Shown one piece after another: positions 9,826 to 19,853 of a stretch of DNA of 64,000 nt. The stretch is from assembly GCA_963682175.1 (NCBI GenBank), contig OY821791.1:20736542-20800541 (forward strand), in the 5' to 3' direction. Positions within the stretch are counted from its first letter, which is position 1; each line of letters begins with the position of its first letter. Source of the DNA: Triglochin maritima. Taxonomy: Eukaryota > Streptophyta > Magnoliopsida > Alismatales > Juncaginaceae. Position numbers and translations under genes: made by a program. The notes under the pieces were generated by a model. The model was not told the origin of the DNA and made no database searches. It saw only the letters and a program-made list of their open reading frames with translations.

Positions 9826-12800
9826 ATGATTATTTTTACGTGGAATGTGCGTGGAGTAAACCTCCCCGGCTGCGTACACATGACAAGGGGACGGATAAAT
9901 GAGGCTAAAGCTGACATCATATGCCTCAAGGAACATCAGGTTAAGTTAAAGAAACTCGAGCACTTTCAATGATCGATTTGGGCACACAATTGGGCGGCAA
10001 ATAGTTTCGTTACGGATTCGGGGTTCATCCTTGTGTTGTGGAATGAGCTAAAAGTGGGTCTTCAAGTCACCTCCGAGACACCATAACTACTACACTTGGA
10101 AGGAATTGATAGGGGAAGTGGGAAATCAGTGTCTATCTCGGTGGTCTATGGTGCAAATGGGCATATGGAACGGCGCTCGCTGTGGGTAGATCTTGAACGA
10201 GTGAAGCCAAAGGGGTTGTACCATGGATGATTTGTGGGGATTTTAATTCCATTGGATGGTGTCATGAGAAGAAAGAAGGTGTGGGTTTCAATTTGACGAC
10301 AATGGAGGAGTTTAATGCTTGTGTGGATAGATTGCAAGTTATAGAGGTGCCATTCGGTGGAAGGGACTTCACGTGGTCGAACTCCTCTCAAGGCGAGCCT
10401 GCATTGAGACCCGTATTGACCGCATGTTCATATCCCTAGCATGGCTGGACGGTTTCCGGGAGTCCTTCTATGTGGTGGGGGACAAGGACCTTAGTGACCA
10501 CGCTACTCTCACAATGACAACCAATCATGAGGGCACACGAAAGAAGAGGGTGTTCATGTTTGCGAACTTCTGGAGTGAACATGAAGAATTTTAGACATGG
10601 TACATAATGGTTGTGGAACACTTATTGATGGGAAGCCTATGTATCGCATGATAGCAAAATTAGACAAGACAAAGGAGGCGCTCAAAGTATGGAGCGGGGA
10701 AAAATTTGGGCATGTTGAAAATCGGGTGAGTGAGGGCCAACATAGGCCTGCGCAAGTGAGGCTTTGTTTGAGGGAGACACCACGGGATTCTTCCTACTAT
10801 GACCAGGAGCGAGATTGCAAGGAGGAGATACATCTGACATTGTCAAGAGAGGACTCGTTATTGAGGCAAAAATCGAGGGTGCGATGGTTACGGCAGGGTG
10901 ACCGGACTACTAGATTCTTCAATGCTTCCCTTAGAGTGAGGAGAGTCACCAACACTGTGAGGCTAATGAGCGATAATGGCAAGATTATGGAGGAGGAAAG
11001 TGTGATTCGTGAGCATTTCGATGCCATTTTTCTAACTTGTTTGCTAATGGTTTTCAGGTTGCCCCGATACCTATCTTTATTCGCACACCTCAACTAAATC
11101 CCGACGAGGCAAGATGGCTTGTTGTGGGTCTTGATATGAAGGAGCTTGAGGAGGTGGTTCTATACTCAAATGTAAACAAGGCTCCCAGGCCCGATGATTT
11201 CAATGCGACGTTTTTTAAGGTGGTTGACAACTTCATGCGAAGCGGGAAGGTCCTCACCCAAGTAAACTACACATCTATCACGCTCATTCCGAAAAAGGCT
11301 ACACCCTCCATAGTTGATGATTACCGGACAATATCCCTTTGCAATATGCTCTACCGGTACATATCTAAGGTCTTTGCCAATCGGTTGAAGGTTGTCCTAC
11401 CTTGGTTAATTGGAGAGGAGCAAAGTGCATTCATTCGAGGGAGAAGTATTAGCGACAACATATTACTTGCCCATGAAATTTGTCACAATATGCATGTTGC
11501 TCGTGGGTCAGCAAGGATGTGTTTGAAACAAGATTTGAGGAAAGCAAACAACTCGTTTTTGTGGAGTTTTCTTATTGAGGTCCTCAAGCAGTTTGGCTTC
11601 CCAAAACATGGGCAACGCTTGATTATGGCATGTGTAAGGGCGTCGCTTGTGACGGTGAATAGAGCTAACTTAAGACCCTTCAAGGTAACAAATGGCCTAC
11701 GGCAAGGTGACCCGATAGCCCCTTATCTCTTCGTCCTTTGTATGGAGGTCCTTAGAATCATGATAAAGGAGGCTGCTGCAAATGGGAGGCTAGAGCTTAT
11801 TGAATGTGGTGACATACTGATTTCACACCTTCTCTTTGTTGATGACGTCTTGGTCTTTGCCAAGGCTGCTAAGAGAAAAGTACAGGAAATTAAACAAATC
11901 TTAGCCTCATTTTCCGGGTGCTTGGGGCTACACTTCAACACAAACAAGAGTCAAGTATTCATGGGGAGAAATGTCACACCTGGCAGATGGATATGCAGCC
12001 ATCTAGGAATGGCAAGAGCAAACTTCCCGGTAATCTACCTTGGACTTCCATTGTTCACTTATCGGCTTGGGAAGCACTAATGTGCAGGGCTGGTGGCCAA
12101 GTTGAGGGAGAAGCTAAGTTCCTGGAAACGGACTTTCCTGTCCATGGATGGCCGAGTTGAGTTGGTACGAAGCGTATTGGTCTCTTATAGCATCTACCGG
12201 ACGTCCACTTTTCTTCTCCCCAGGTTGGTACTGAAGGAGATGGAGAGCCCCATGATCCACTTTGTGTGGGAGGGGGGATAAGAAGTGGGTGGCGGTAGCA
12301 TGGAAGGATATTTGTCGGCCGAAAGGTGAAGGAGGTTGGGGGCTGAGAACGCTTAAAGATTGTAATGATGTCGGGTTGTTACGATTGTTCTGGTCGATCG
12401 TGGCTGATGATGAGTCACTTTGCGTCAAATGCATGCGACAGAAATACTTGGGCAACCACAAAAATTTGGCTAGCACGCATGCCCTTGGTTTGCTCTTGGG
12501 CTTCGAGGGGTATCTTGAGGGTGTGTGATATTGCCCAGAAGCACATCCAGATTCATGTCGGTGATGGCAAGAAGACACATTTTTTTCTTGACCCTTGGTG
12601 TGGCAGACCATTCTTGTGTGAGGTGTGGGGTGCACGACTGCATTATGATGTTTGCATGCCAAGGGATACACTCGTGGCCCACTACATTAGAAATGGTACA
12701 TGTGACCTTCCTTCCCCGTGTTCGGTGAAGATGTTGGAGTTGTGGCTAAGGATTATGGGGACGTAAATACAAGGAGGACAGGACACGCCCATAAGGCTAG

Positions 12801-13374
12801 ATGCAATGAAGAAAGCCTTGACATTAAAGGAGGTGTGGTCTTGGGTTGACCAAGGAAGGCAGCCGTGGGATGGAGCAAACTCATATCGTTCAAGAACCAT
12901 GTCTCAAAGCACGCCATAACAACGCGGCGTGCGCTGCGAGGCTGATTATTGAAAAAGAAACTCATGAAGGCATGGGACGCACACTTTGGGCTCGAATGTT
13001 CATTATGTACAATGGCGGAGGAGGATATGGAACACCTATTCTGGACGTGTCCTTTCACAAGGGAGGTTTGGATAAGAATACTTCACGTGTTGGGACTGAG
13101 CAATGGCCTAAGAACCACGCTAAACGAAGAGGCCAAGAGATTGCAGCAAGTGAAGGGAGGCCAGGTAAATGTGATTGCAATGAAGATAGCCTTTAGTACG
13201 GTAATCTATGAGTGTTGGCAGAAGCAGAATAGACGAATCTTCGACCATGAAATCAGATGTCCATCTGATATCGCGTGCTTGGTGAAGGATATCGTATAGG
13301 TCATAGACTCAAGGATGAAATACCTGGTTGGAGACTCGGTGGCCATCCTAGCTTTTGAAGAAACTTGGAAATAG
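9826..13374 (+). pseudogene. LINE B ORF2 (endonuclease-RT-zf-RVT), broken
   Basis: The start MIIFTWNVRGVNLPG is an APE endonuclease N-terminus; in this copy the preceding frame runs into it without a stop. The endonuclease continues at 10146-10594 with GDFN (10237 region), DRMF and DLSDHATL, which hold the expected catalytic Asp, Asn and His. The RT is at 11037-12080. zf-RVT fragments at 12093-12766 and 12949-13299 contain the knuckle ECSLCTMAEEDMEHLFWTCP. About eight stops or frameshifts separate the blocks. The final ETWK-stop matches the end of LINE A ORF2. Confidence 0.87.
11037..12080 (+). CDS. uninterrupted reverse transcriptase core of LINE B (fragment)
   Basis: A 347-codon open stretch in the RT_nLTR family, the longest intact RT in the window. 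Its left limit is a TTG codon, not a real start; it is part of ORF2. Motifs in order: SITLIPKK, DDYRTISLCN, QSAFIRGRSISDNILLAHE, LKQDLRKANNSF (motif A, where KAYDS is usual), NGLRQGDPIAPYLF (motif B), LLFVDDVLVF (motif C, catalytic FVDD near residues 267-270), and YLGLPLF. Both motif C aspartates are kept. The altered KANN and the flanking stops argue against activity. Confidence 0.8.
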   Translation: MFANGFQVAPIPIFIRTPQLNPDEARWLVVGLDMKELEEVVLYSNVNKAPRPDDFNATFFKVVDNFMRSGKVLTQVNYTSITLIPKKATPSIVDDYRTISLCNMLYRYISKVFANRLKVVLPWLIGEEQSAFIRGRSISDNILLAHEICHNMHVARGSARMCLKQDLRKANNSFLWSFLIEVLKQFGFPKHGQRLIMACVRASLVTVNRANLRPFKVTNGLRQGDPIAPYLFVLCMEVLRIMIKEAAANGRLELIECGDILISHLLFVDDVLVFAKAAKRKVQEIKQILASFSGCLGLHFNTNKSQVFMGRNVTPGRWICSHLGMARANFPVIYLGLPLFTYRLGKH

Positions 13375-13531
13375 AAGAATCGGTCTACAAGAGTGCTCTA
13401 AGGGTCGGTTGTATGAGTCTTAGAGTCGAGGTAACTTGTAGGTCCGGCATGTAGAGTAAAAGACCCCGCATTATTTCATTGTCAAAAATTTTGTAGGTTG
13501 TAAATCATAGTTTACACATCAATGAAACTTC

Positions 13532-13580
13532 GAGGCTATGCCTCCCTTTTGCTTTGCAAAAGAGATAGAGAGAAGAAGAA
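13532..13580 (+). other. LINE B 3' double hairpin, A-run and 3' TSD
   Basis: GAGGC-TAT-GCCTC (13532-13544) is followed two bases later by TTTTGC-TTT-GCAAAA (13547-13561), a 6-bp stem with a 3-nt loop. Then comes the short GAGAT join and the 14-bp duplication (13567-13580). Two adjacent terminal stem-loops are unusual for L1-type elements, which generally prime on poly(A) alone. Confidence 0.55.
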
Positions 13581-13640
13581 CGAGAGAGGAGGAGAGATTC
13601 AACGAGAGAGAAGAGGATAGAGAAGGAAAAGCTAGTAGAT
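13581..13640 (+). repeat. polypurine (GA-rich) satellite tract 3 (short)
   Basis: About 60 bp separate the 3' TSD of LINE B from LINE C. The sequence 'gaggagagattcaacgagag' matches 28955-28975 in tract 5. Confidence 0.8.
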
Positions 13641-14008
13641 GCATACCAATATGACTTGTTAGGGTGGAGGAGAAGATGGAATAGCGAAGGGAACAAGATG
13701 TGGCTATTCGAAATTCTGTGTTGGGTTTGGCTAGTGTTGGGGAGGAGCTGAAACCTAGGAGATGGTCCGAGTTGTTTGGGGCTGGTGTTAAGACCAAGAC
13801 CAAGAGAACTCTAGAGTTCATCCAGCCGGAGATAAAAAATTGGAGTCAAGTTTACGGTGTGCACCAAGCAACAAGTGGTGGCTACACTAAAATGTTGGGA
13901 GAAGGTTCTCTTTGGTTATTTTGTGGATTTTAAACCCCATTTACAAACCCTTGAAAGGTACCTCCACAAGATTTGGGAGTTACATAAGGGAGTAGAGGTG
14001 ATTTGTTG

Positions 14009-15871
14009 TGTAATAACCTTAATCTAAACACCCTAATTAACCTAAACTAAACCTAATTAACCCTTAATTAAGCCATGAACAGTAAACAGTGAGGTGGAGT
14101 TGAGGATAAGATTTGGGTTTTGGCTATATATAGAGGGGTAAGAGTTAACAAAAACATTTTCTTCATCCTTGACGATTTCCAGAGAGTGTGAGACACAATC
14201 ATCGGACTGAAGGTCGGGGACAAGGAGAAGAAGAGGAGGAGAAGGAGAAGAAGTTGGGTTGGGCTTGCCAAAGCTTGGGAGGCTTCCACGAACTTCAAAA
14301 AGGTATGCCAAGTCTTCATTATAACTCACATAAGCTTTGTAGGTGTTGGGGATCGACGTTGGTGTTGAATTCCCCGTCGGATTGCAACCTATTCAGAGGT
14401 TGAAGACGACAATCGGTCGACCGGTGCCTGTGGGCAGTCGACCGATTCTATTATTATATTGTTTTGCACCCGCCAACGGTCGAACGATGTCGAAGGACGA
14501 TCGACCGTTATGCCAGATTTTTGCGGGAATAAGGGTTAATGCTGTTGCCGGTCGAACGGATCCACTTATCCGGTCGACCGAAACAATGAGAATACGTCGG
14601 TTGCGGGTTTTGACTAATTAAACGGTCGAACACCCTTAACCTGGTTCGACCGATCTATTCGATGCTAAGTCGGTTGGGAGCTTTGACCATCAAAACGGTC
14701 GACTGCTCTTTAACTTTCGGTCGACCGACTGAGCATTTTAAATAAGTAGTAGAGTGCCTGTGATGTTACGGTCGAACTGTATCTCAGTTCCGGTCGACCG
14801 AATATTACTTGGGCAAAATGCTGAGAATCCCTGTTATCGGTTGAACGGACCCTTGGTTCGAATGGTCGGATATATATAAATTATAAATATTGTATAGCAT
14901 AGAACATCCAAATGGTCGACCGCTAGATGATTTTTGTTCGACCGATTGGTCGGTAATTCGGTTGGTGTGGTTCGACCGAATGCATTGTTTATACAGTACT
15001 GAGTACTGTGCGGAAGACCGGTCAACCGGTGCGCTTGTAGCGGTCGACCGATCTGCCGCAGGTTGGTGGATTTATCCACACGTGAGATTACCGGCTCTAA
15101 GGCGACGGTCGATTACCGGTCTTGGGAGCTACGGATTTCACCTTCGACGAGGGGGTGTTATTGTTGGGCCTCTCATATCGTACAGTGTGTGAGATGATTG
15201 CCGTAAACCTTGGGTTGTTTGCTGGGATTTGTCGGTAGGCCGAGGATGTTCCGGCAGGGTGTGCGTCTGGCAGCTCTTGGGGGAGCAGCGACTGTCGTCT
15301 GGCCCGAGTTCTGCATTCGGCGGGCTGACTCGCTCCTGGGGTGGCGGCGTAGTACCGAGATTCCTTCCTGCGGCTCTTAGGGAGCAGTGGTGCCGACTGA
15401 CCCTTGTGAGGCAACGGTGGACTGACTTGACCCTCGTGGTGGCAGGAGTGGTTCAGTACCGCGGAGGCGGTGAGGGGTATCATTTTGGACCCGAGGTGGA
15501 TGATCATGTGCATTGCATTGCATTGTCATTAATTCCATTTTTTATTTTAGGAGGTTTGGCATACGGGGTTCCAGTAGAGAACTCAGGCATGTTTGTTTGT
15601 TTGCATTTCAGGTAGCGAGCAGCATTTGAGTCGAGGTGGTGACCGAGGAGGGTGCTCCCGGGATCTGATCCTGTAGCTGTCTGTCTCTTCTTTTGAGGTG
15701 ATTACATGTTGTATAGCTTTTGTTTGTAATCACAATCAGTCTGTATGTTTGACTTCCACGTGGATCTTATTTATATTATATATGTTGGTTTGTTTCCCGT
15801 GACGTGCCCCTTGTTGACCGTTGACGGTCTTTTATATTGTTTAAATGTTCCGCTATTTCGGGGCCGTTACA
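14009..15871. repeat. solo LTR, Del/Tekay-like (TGTAAT...GTTACA)
   Basis: A 1,863-bp unit starts TGTAATAACC and ends GGGGCCGTTACA. It is flanked by TGTTG (14004-14008) and CGTTG (15872-15876), a 5-bp duplication with one mismatch. The interrupted LINE frame is continuous once the unit is removed. No PBS, PPT or coding sequence adjoins it, so it is a solo LTR left by LTR-LTR recombination. The TGTAA.../...GTTACA ends and GC-rich termini resemble Del/Tekay chromovirus LTRs. The ends are near-symmetrical and orientation could not be fixed. Confidence 0.8.
14414..14950. repeat. about 73-bp tandem array with paired CGGTCGACCG-type boxes
   Basis: First boxes (CGGTCGAAC or CGGTCGAC) begin at 14477, 14549, 14623, 14696, 14769 and 14838. 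Second boxes (CGGTCGACCG or one-base variants) begin at 14498, 14571, 14643, 14718 and 14791. The period is 69-75 bp and the two boxes are 20-22 bp apart. Related boxes at 14414, 14913 and about 14937, and looser ones to about 15120, extend the array. CGGTCGACCG is a perfect 10-bp palindrome containing a SalI site. The sequence between boxes has diverged much more, so the boxes look selected. Confidence 0.8.
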
Positions 15872-16697
15872 CGTTGTCAGAACGGGTTCCTACTTTTTAG
15901 ATTCACAATAGAAGAAGACCGGAAACATGTGCTTGAGCATTGAGCTTGGTTTATGAGGGGAAGCCCCTTAGTGGATCAGCAATGGTTGCCTGAAATGGTC
16001 ATGGAGAGGAGTAGAATTTCATTTAATCCGATATGGATAAGGTTGCCGGAGTTAAACCTTCGGTTTTGGTCACCAGAGATTTTGAGCACAATTGCTAGTG
16101 TCCTTGGGAAGCCTTTATACATGGATGATAATACGACTTCGGGAAGGAGGCTATCCTTTGAAAGAGTTTACGTGGAGGTTGAAGGAACATTCGAGTATCC
16201 TGACTTCGTGGTGATTCAAATTGAAGGGGGTGCTTCGATGAAGGTGGACATTGAGTATGAGTGGAAACTAGGGTATTAGGAGACATGCTTGGAGTTCGGG
16301 CACACAATAGCCCACTGCCCACGAAGGCCAAGGGAGAAGGAGAAAGAGAAGGATATAGGGTTGGGAAAATGACAGCAAAACCTACACCAAAGTCCCAAGA
16401 ATTGGTGCAAGTAGGCCGCAGAGGAGTGTGTCAGAAGCATGACAAAGGAAATGTAGTCAGTATGACGGAGAAAGGGGATGGAGAAAATGCATAAAAGTCG
16501 TGCAAGAGCAAGTCGAGGCTATGGAGGAACAACAGGATGGATTGGAGGAACAAGGGAAGGCCATAACGGAAGTGAAGCTCATAACGGAGGTGGAGGCTCA
16601 AACGGAAAGGGGAGCCTCGGGACTGAGTTGGAGAGGGTTGAGCCAACGGAAAAGCAACAAAGTTTGTTAGAAGAAGAACCAATCACAACTTAGCTTG

Positions 16698-18265
16698 TGA
16701 TTGAACATTTTAATTATAACCGCAAGTGCACGACCACGTTGAAGAGGTGGAAATACGGGTTGATCCACAGGGATGTGTGTCGACTTTAGTTTGTTCGAAG
16801 GCGAGTGGGAAAGAAAGGAGAGAAAGGATTTATGATCAAACTACACTAAAATGCAAAAGGAAATGGAAAATATGCAATAAAACTAAACCCCAAAGGGGGT
16901 AGAGAAAGAATGTGAATACAAAGATATGTGTATGTGTGTGTTCAATTATGCTCATCACAACATGTAGTGTATGAAAATCATAAAATTAAATCCAACTTTG
17001 CCTCCACATGAAATAAGATAACAAAATATCATTAAAACATACAAAACAATAATTGGAATGAAGCTAAATGAACTCGTGTAAAAAGACCAAACCCAATATG
17101 CCTCCACATCAAATAAGATTTAGACAATCATTAAAACATACAAGACATTAATCAAACTAAAGGCGACAAAAGTACATGCAACTACAAGCCATGTTTCCTT
17201 TATCAACTCCGTCCTTATCCTCACCTCATCATTCCCCATAAATAGGTCCACTAGTCTAAGCATATGCTAAGCTTCATTCAAGAGTATTAGCATATCAAAT
17301 TCAAGAGTGAAATCTCATTAGATGGTTATGGAAATCATACAAGGCTCAAAGGATTAAGATAACACACACACCCGATACATCACATAACCACATCACATTA
17401 TTCTGCACCCCCAAATGGTGATGGAACTACTCACTAATCAATACACTACACCTACATTAACAAAATGAAATATTCTACTGAAAGGAAATTAAACTAACCA
17501 GGCAAGAAAATATTAAAGAAGCTAATTGAAAGGAAATTAAACTAAAGATGAATGTGAGAATTAAAAGACAAGACAATATTAAAAGAAACTAAGAAAATTT
17601 ATTTTATTAACATTACTCACATTGCAAGTGACATTCTTCTCCACCTTGAGTTTTTGTTTCAAGGCTTTTACTCCAAGTAGAGAGAATTCCACCAAGCAAT
17701 GGGTGAATACAAAGGAAGGTGAAGAGTTCTATTTATAGGCATGGAAAAAGCTAATCCGGGATAATCCCCTGGTATGGGACTCAATGTATACCAAAAATAG
17801 ACTAAACACAACATAATACATTACCTGCCAAAGTCTTAGGGGATCCGGACCAAAACCGAACGCCAATCAGCGGTCTTGGACCGCCAATTGGCGGTCTATA
17901 TTGTCTGGATCCGGCCTGATTTTGGTGTGTGGTTGTCTGGCTTTCATGTCCTCATGTTTGATGCATCCGAGTAGGTTGTTGGAGCTCAGGACCGAATCCA
18001 ATTGCCAAATTACTCCTCATGATGGTGTGGAGTTTCTTGATTTGCTCATTGGTGCTTTGGGCTTACATCTGGGTCCATCTCTCTTGCATCTCAGTCCCCA
18101 AGTCTTGCAACTTGGTCATTTTCCTTGCTTCTACGTCCTTTTATGCCTCTTCTCCCCAATCCTGTTTATTCCTAAAACTCAAACATAAAACTCGTGACGT
18201 AACATTGTTTAGGTTCAAGATAATGGATATAAGACACAAATGTATCCATGAAATGATGTCAATCA
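16698..18265 (-). repeat. 3' LTR of copy 2 (1,568 bp)
   Basis: The ends form the 7-bp inverted repeat TGATTGA...TCAATCA. It is the same family and almost the same length as the solo LTRs at 22143-23707 (1,565 bp) and 47563-49126 (1,564 bp). On the - strand, the USE-like site is decayed (GTCCCATACCA), 32 bp before TATAAATAG (about 17733-17740). Upstream of it are a degenerate box (17860) and the perfect palindrome GACCGCCAATTGGCGGTC (17879-17896). Confidence 0.85.
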
Positions 18266-19853
18266 AATACCCCTACACCTAAGTTTTGTTAGTCCTAAGC
18301 AAAACAAAGAAAGAGAAAAATGAAAGAAAGAAAAAATACACAAAAAACAGGGAAATGCTAACTCACTTTCGTAGGAATCACGGTTGCACTTAGCACGTGC
18401 AACAAGCGGTTAAACCTCCTTGTCGTCAAGCAGGAGTGGTGTCTCCTATGGGTTTTCAGCGGATATACCCACAAAATCCGAACATAGATGCATTATTCAA
18501 TCTATAAACTCGACTCGATGGACTCATTTTTATCGATTATTGGATGCGGTAATCCTACGGGCTGATTCTATATAGGTATTAGTCCACACACCTAGCCTAA
18601 TGAACCATTCGTGCAAGTTAAATAAGGACTTAAGGGAAAGACATGGACAACCTCAACATCCTGAAGTGATACAAAGTGTAAAGTCCATTAAGGTTCTTAT
18701 TTGCATTACCATTTTGTTTTCTTTTTGTTTGTTTGTTTGTTTGTTTGTTTTCTTCTTCTTCTATTCCTTTTCTTTTTCTTACAAGTTGGAGTTTCATTAT
18801 CCCACGGTCAGGTTTCGTGCATCAATGCCTATGAGGACTTACACTATCACGTACACATTTTCCCAAATCTCCACATATGGCAATCCCTACTACCCGTGTA
18901 ACGGGAGTTCGGTCGGCGCATCCCAAATGAGATGTCTTGAAAGCACCAGGCACAAAGTCTGCTCATACCTACTTTCCCGAGTGATAGGAGCCGTGTGAGA
19001 AGAGAGAACACCTACTCACTTATTTCTTTTCTACACATAAACCAAAACCCCTACACTTAATGTGTCACAACAAGATTTAAAGGGTCCTTGACTACAATAA
19101 ACTTCCTCAACTTAACAAACACGAATTATTGACTCACTAGGTTCAGGGTGGACTTCTTTAATTGTTTGAGTACTGAAACCCTTTGATTACTCCCCCCCAC
19201 AAGAAAACTGGGTGCATCCTAACGACTAGATAAGTCCTAAAGCCACTGTACAAGATATCCTAATGCATCAAGTTCAAGACAATTTTGGGAGCTTTCTTTT
19301 TACTTTGCCTGTCAACGGTTTTGCACATGTTAAATGCACGCAAAACCCACAAAACATTTTCTTTCGCAAACACATGAAGATTTTGAAAGAAATGTGAAAA
19401 TTTTAAAGCACTGGGCAAGTAAAAGAAGACAAGTCACCCAAGGATCATGGCAAGCAGATATATCGATATTAAATGCTGCACACTTACATGACCCTATCAA
19501 TACACACAAAAGAAAACAAAACAAAAGGAAAAAGACTCGACTATGTACACACGTAAAACACCCCCCCACACCTACTTCACGCATTGTCCTCAATGAATGT
19601 GAGCATGAAACTACATGGATTTATACATGAAAAAGAAAAGATCTCACCAACGTGAAGTACAAAGGGAAGTTCATGGTTATGTTGGCGGACACAAACCCAA
19701 ATTCCCTGAAAACTTGTGAGATGATAAAGAAGGGATACAAATACGTAAAAGAAATGGGGCCCAAATACACAAAGGTTGGAGGCCACAACAATCAATGCTC
19801 ACTCATAGAGTCTTTTATTGTACTTCTTTTTTCTTTTTCTTTTTTTATACTTT
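18266..19853 (-). other. post-coding spacer of Athila-like copy 2
   Basis: About 1.6 kb between the protease frame and the 3' LTR, with no convincing coding potential. It holds a (GTTT)7 microsatellite (about 18725-18750) and two C7 runs (19193-19199 and 19561-19567) that read as G-runs on the element strand. A purine-rich stretch just inside the LTR (18266-18295) is the likely polypurine primer. Athila elements normally have such a long non-coding or env-like region here. RT and integrase should lie upstream of it but are missing. Confidence 0.65.
19561..19596 (-). other. conserved Athila-type post-pol motif
   Basis: On the - strand the site reads TCATTGAGGACAATGCG, a short spacer, then GTGTGGGGGGG. 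In my recollection 'cattgaggacaatg...gtgtgggggg' recurs just after pol in many plant Athila and related elements. Its presence here without pol supports an internal deletion or a naturally pol-less element. Confidence 0.6.

Larger units (their letters stand above)
7980..13566 (+). mobile_element. LINE B: full-length L1-type retrotransposon with 14-bp target-site duplication
   Basis: This is the best delimited LINE. The 14-mer AGAGAGAAGAAGAA occurs immediately before (7966-7979) and after (13567-13580) the element. The flanking polypurine tract resumes at the same phase (compare about 28940-28960 in tract 5), so this copy inserted into the GA satellite. The 5' UTR begins GA-rich, and the 3' end carries two hairpins and a short A run. 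ORF1 and ORF2 are broken, but the RT core is open for 347 codons. It shares its 5' leader with LINE A. Confidence 0.88.
13700..16693 (+). pseudogene. LINE C ORF1, interrupted by solo LTR and stops
   Basis: DUF4283-like ORF1. The first block (13700-13933: ELKPRRWSELFGAG, then TLEFIQPE) aligns with the N-terminus of the other copies. The frame reads on to 14008 (PHLQTLERYLHKIWEL). It resumes right after the solo LTR with GFLLFRFTIEEDRKHVLE. The open piece 15953-16279 carries RFWSPEILSTIASVLGKPLY. In the knuckle region the first Cys codon is replaced by a stop (Y-stop-ETCLEFGHTIAHCP). A basic and Glu/Gly-rich tail runs to about 16693. Removing the LTR and one TSD copy restores the reading frame across the insertion point. 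Confidence 0.78.
13641..16697 (+). mobile_element. LINE C: 5' half of an L1-type LINE, interrupted by a solo LTR
   Basis: Only 5' UTR and ORF1 are present. A Del-like solo LTR splits it at 14008/15872, and the right end is cut by an Athila-like LTR at 16698. No endonuclease or RT follows. The next LINE sequence (25437) is the C-terminus of ORF2, so about 3.3-3.5 kb of LINE is missing between them. The 5' leader diverges from both the A/B and the G/H/I types. Confidence 0.82.

Noticed and set aside
9379..9972. A natural ORF1-ORF2 fusion in LINE B
   Set aside because: The open frame crosses the junction only in this decayed copy; others have a stop. It is best explained by mutation.
14477..15120. 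CRISPR-like repeat-spacer pattern of CGGTCGA boxes
   Set aside because: Repeats are about 10 bp, diverged and paired within 73-bp units in a plant LTR; no cas genes. It is a tandem regulatory-type repeat.
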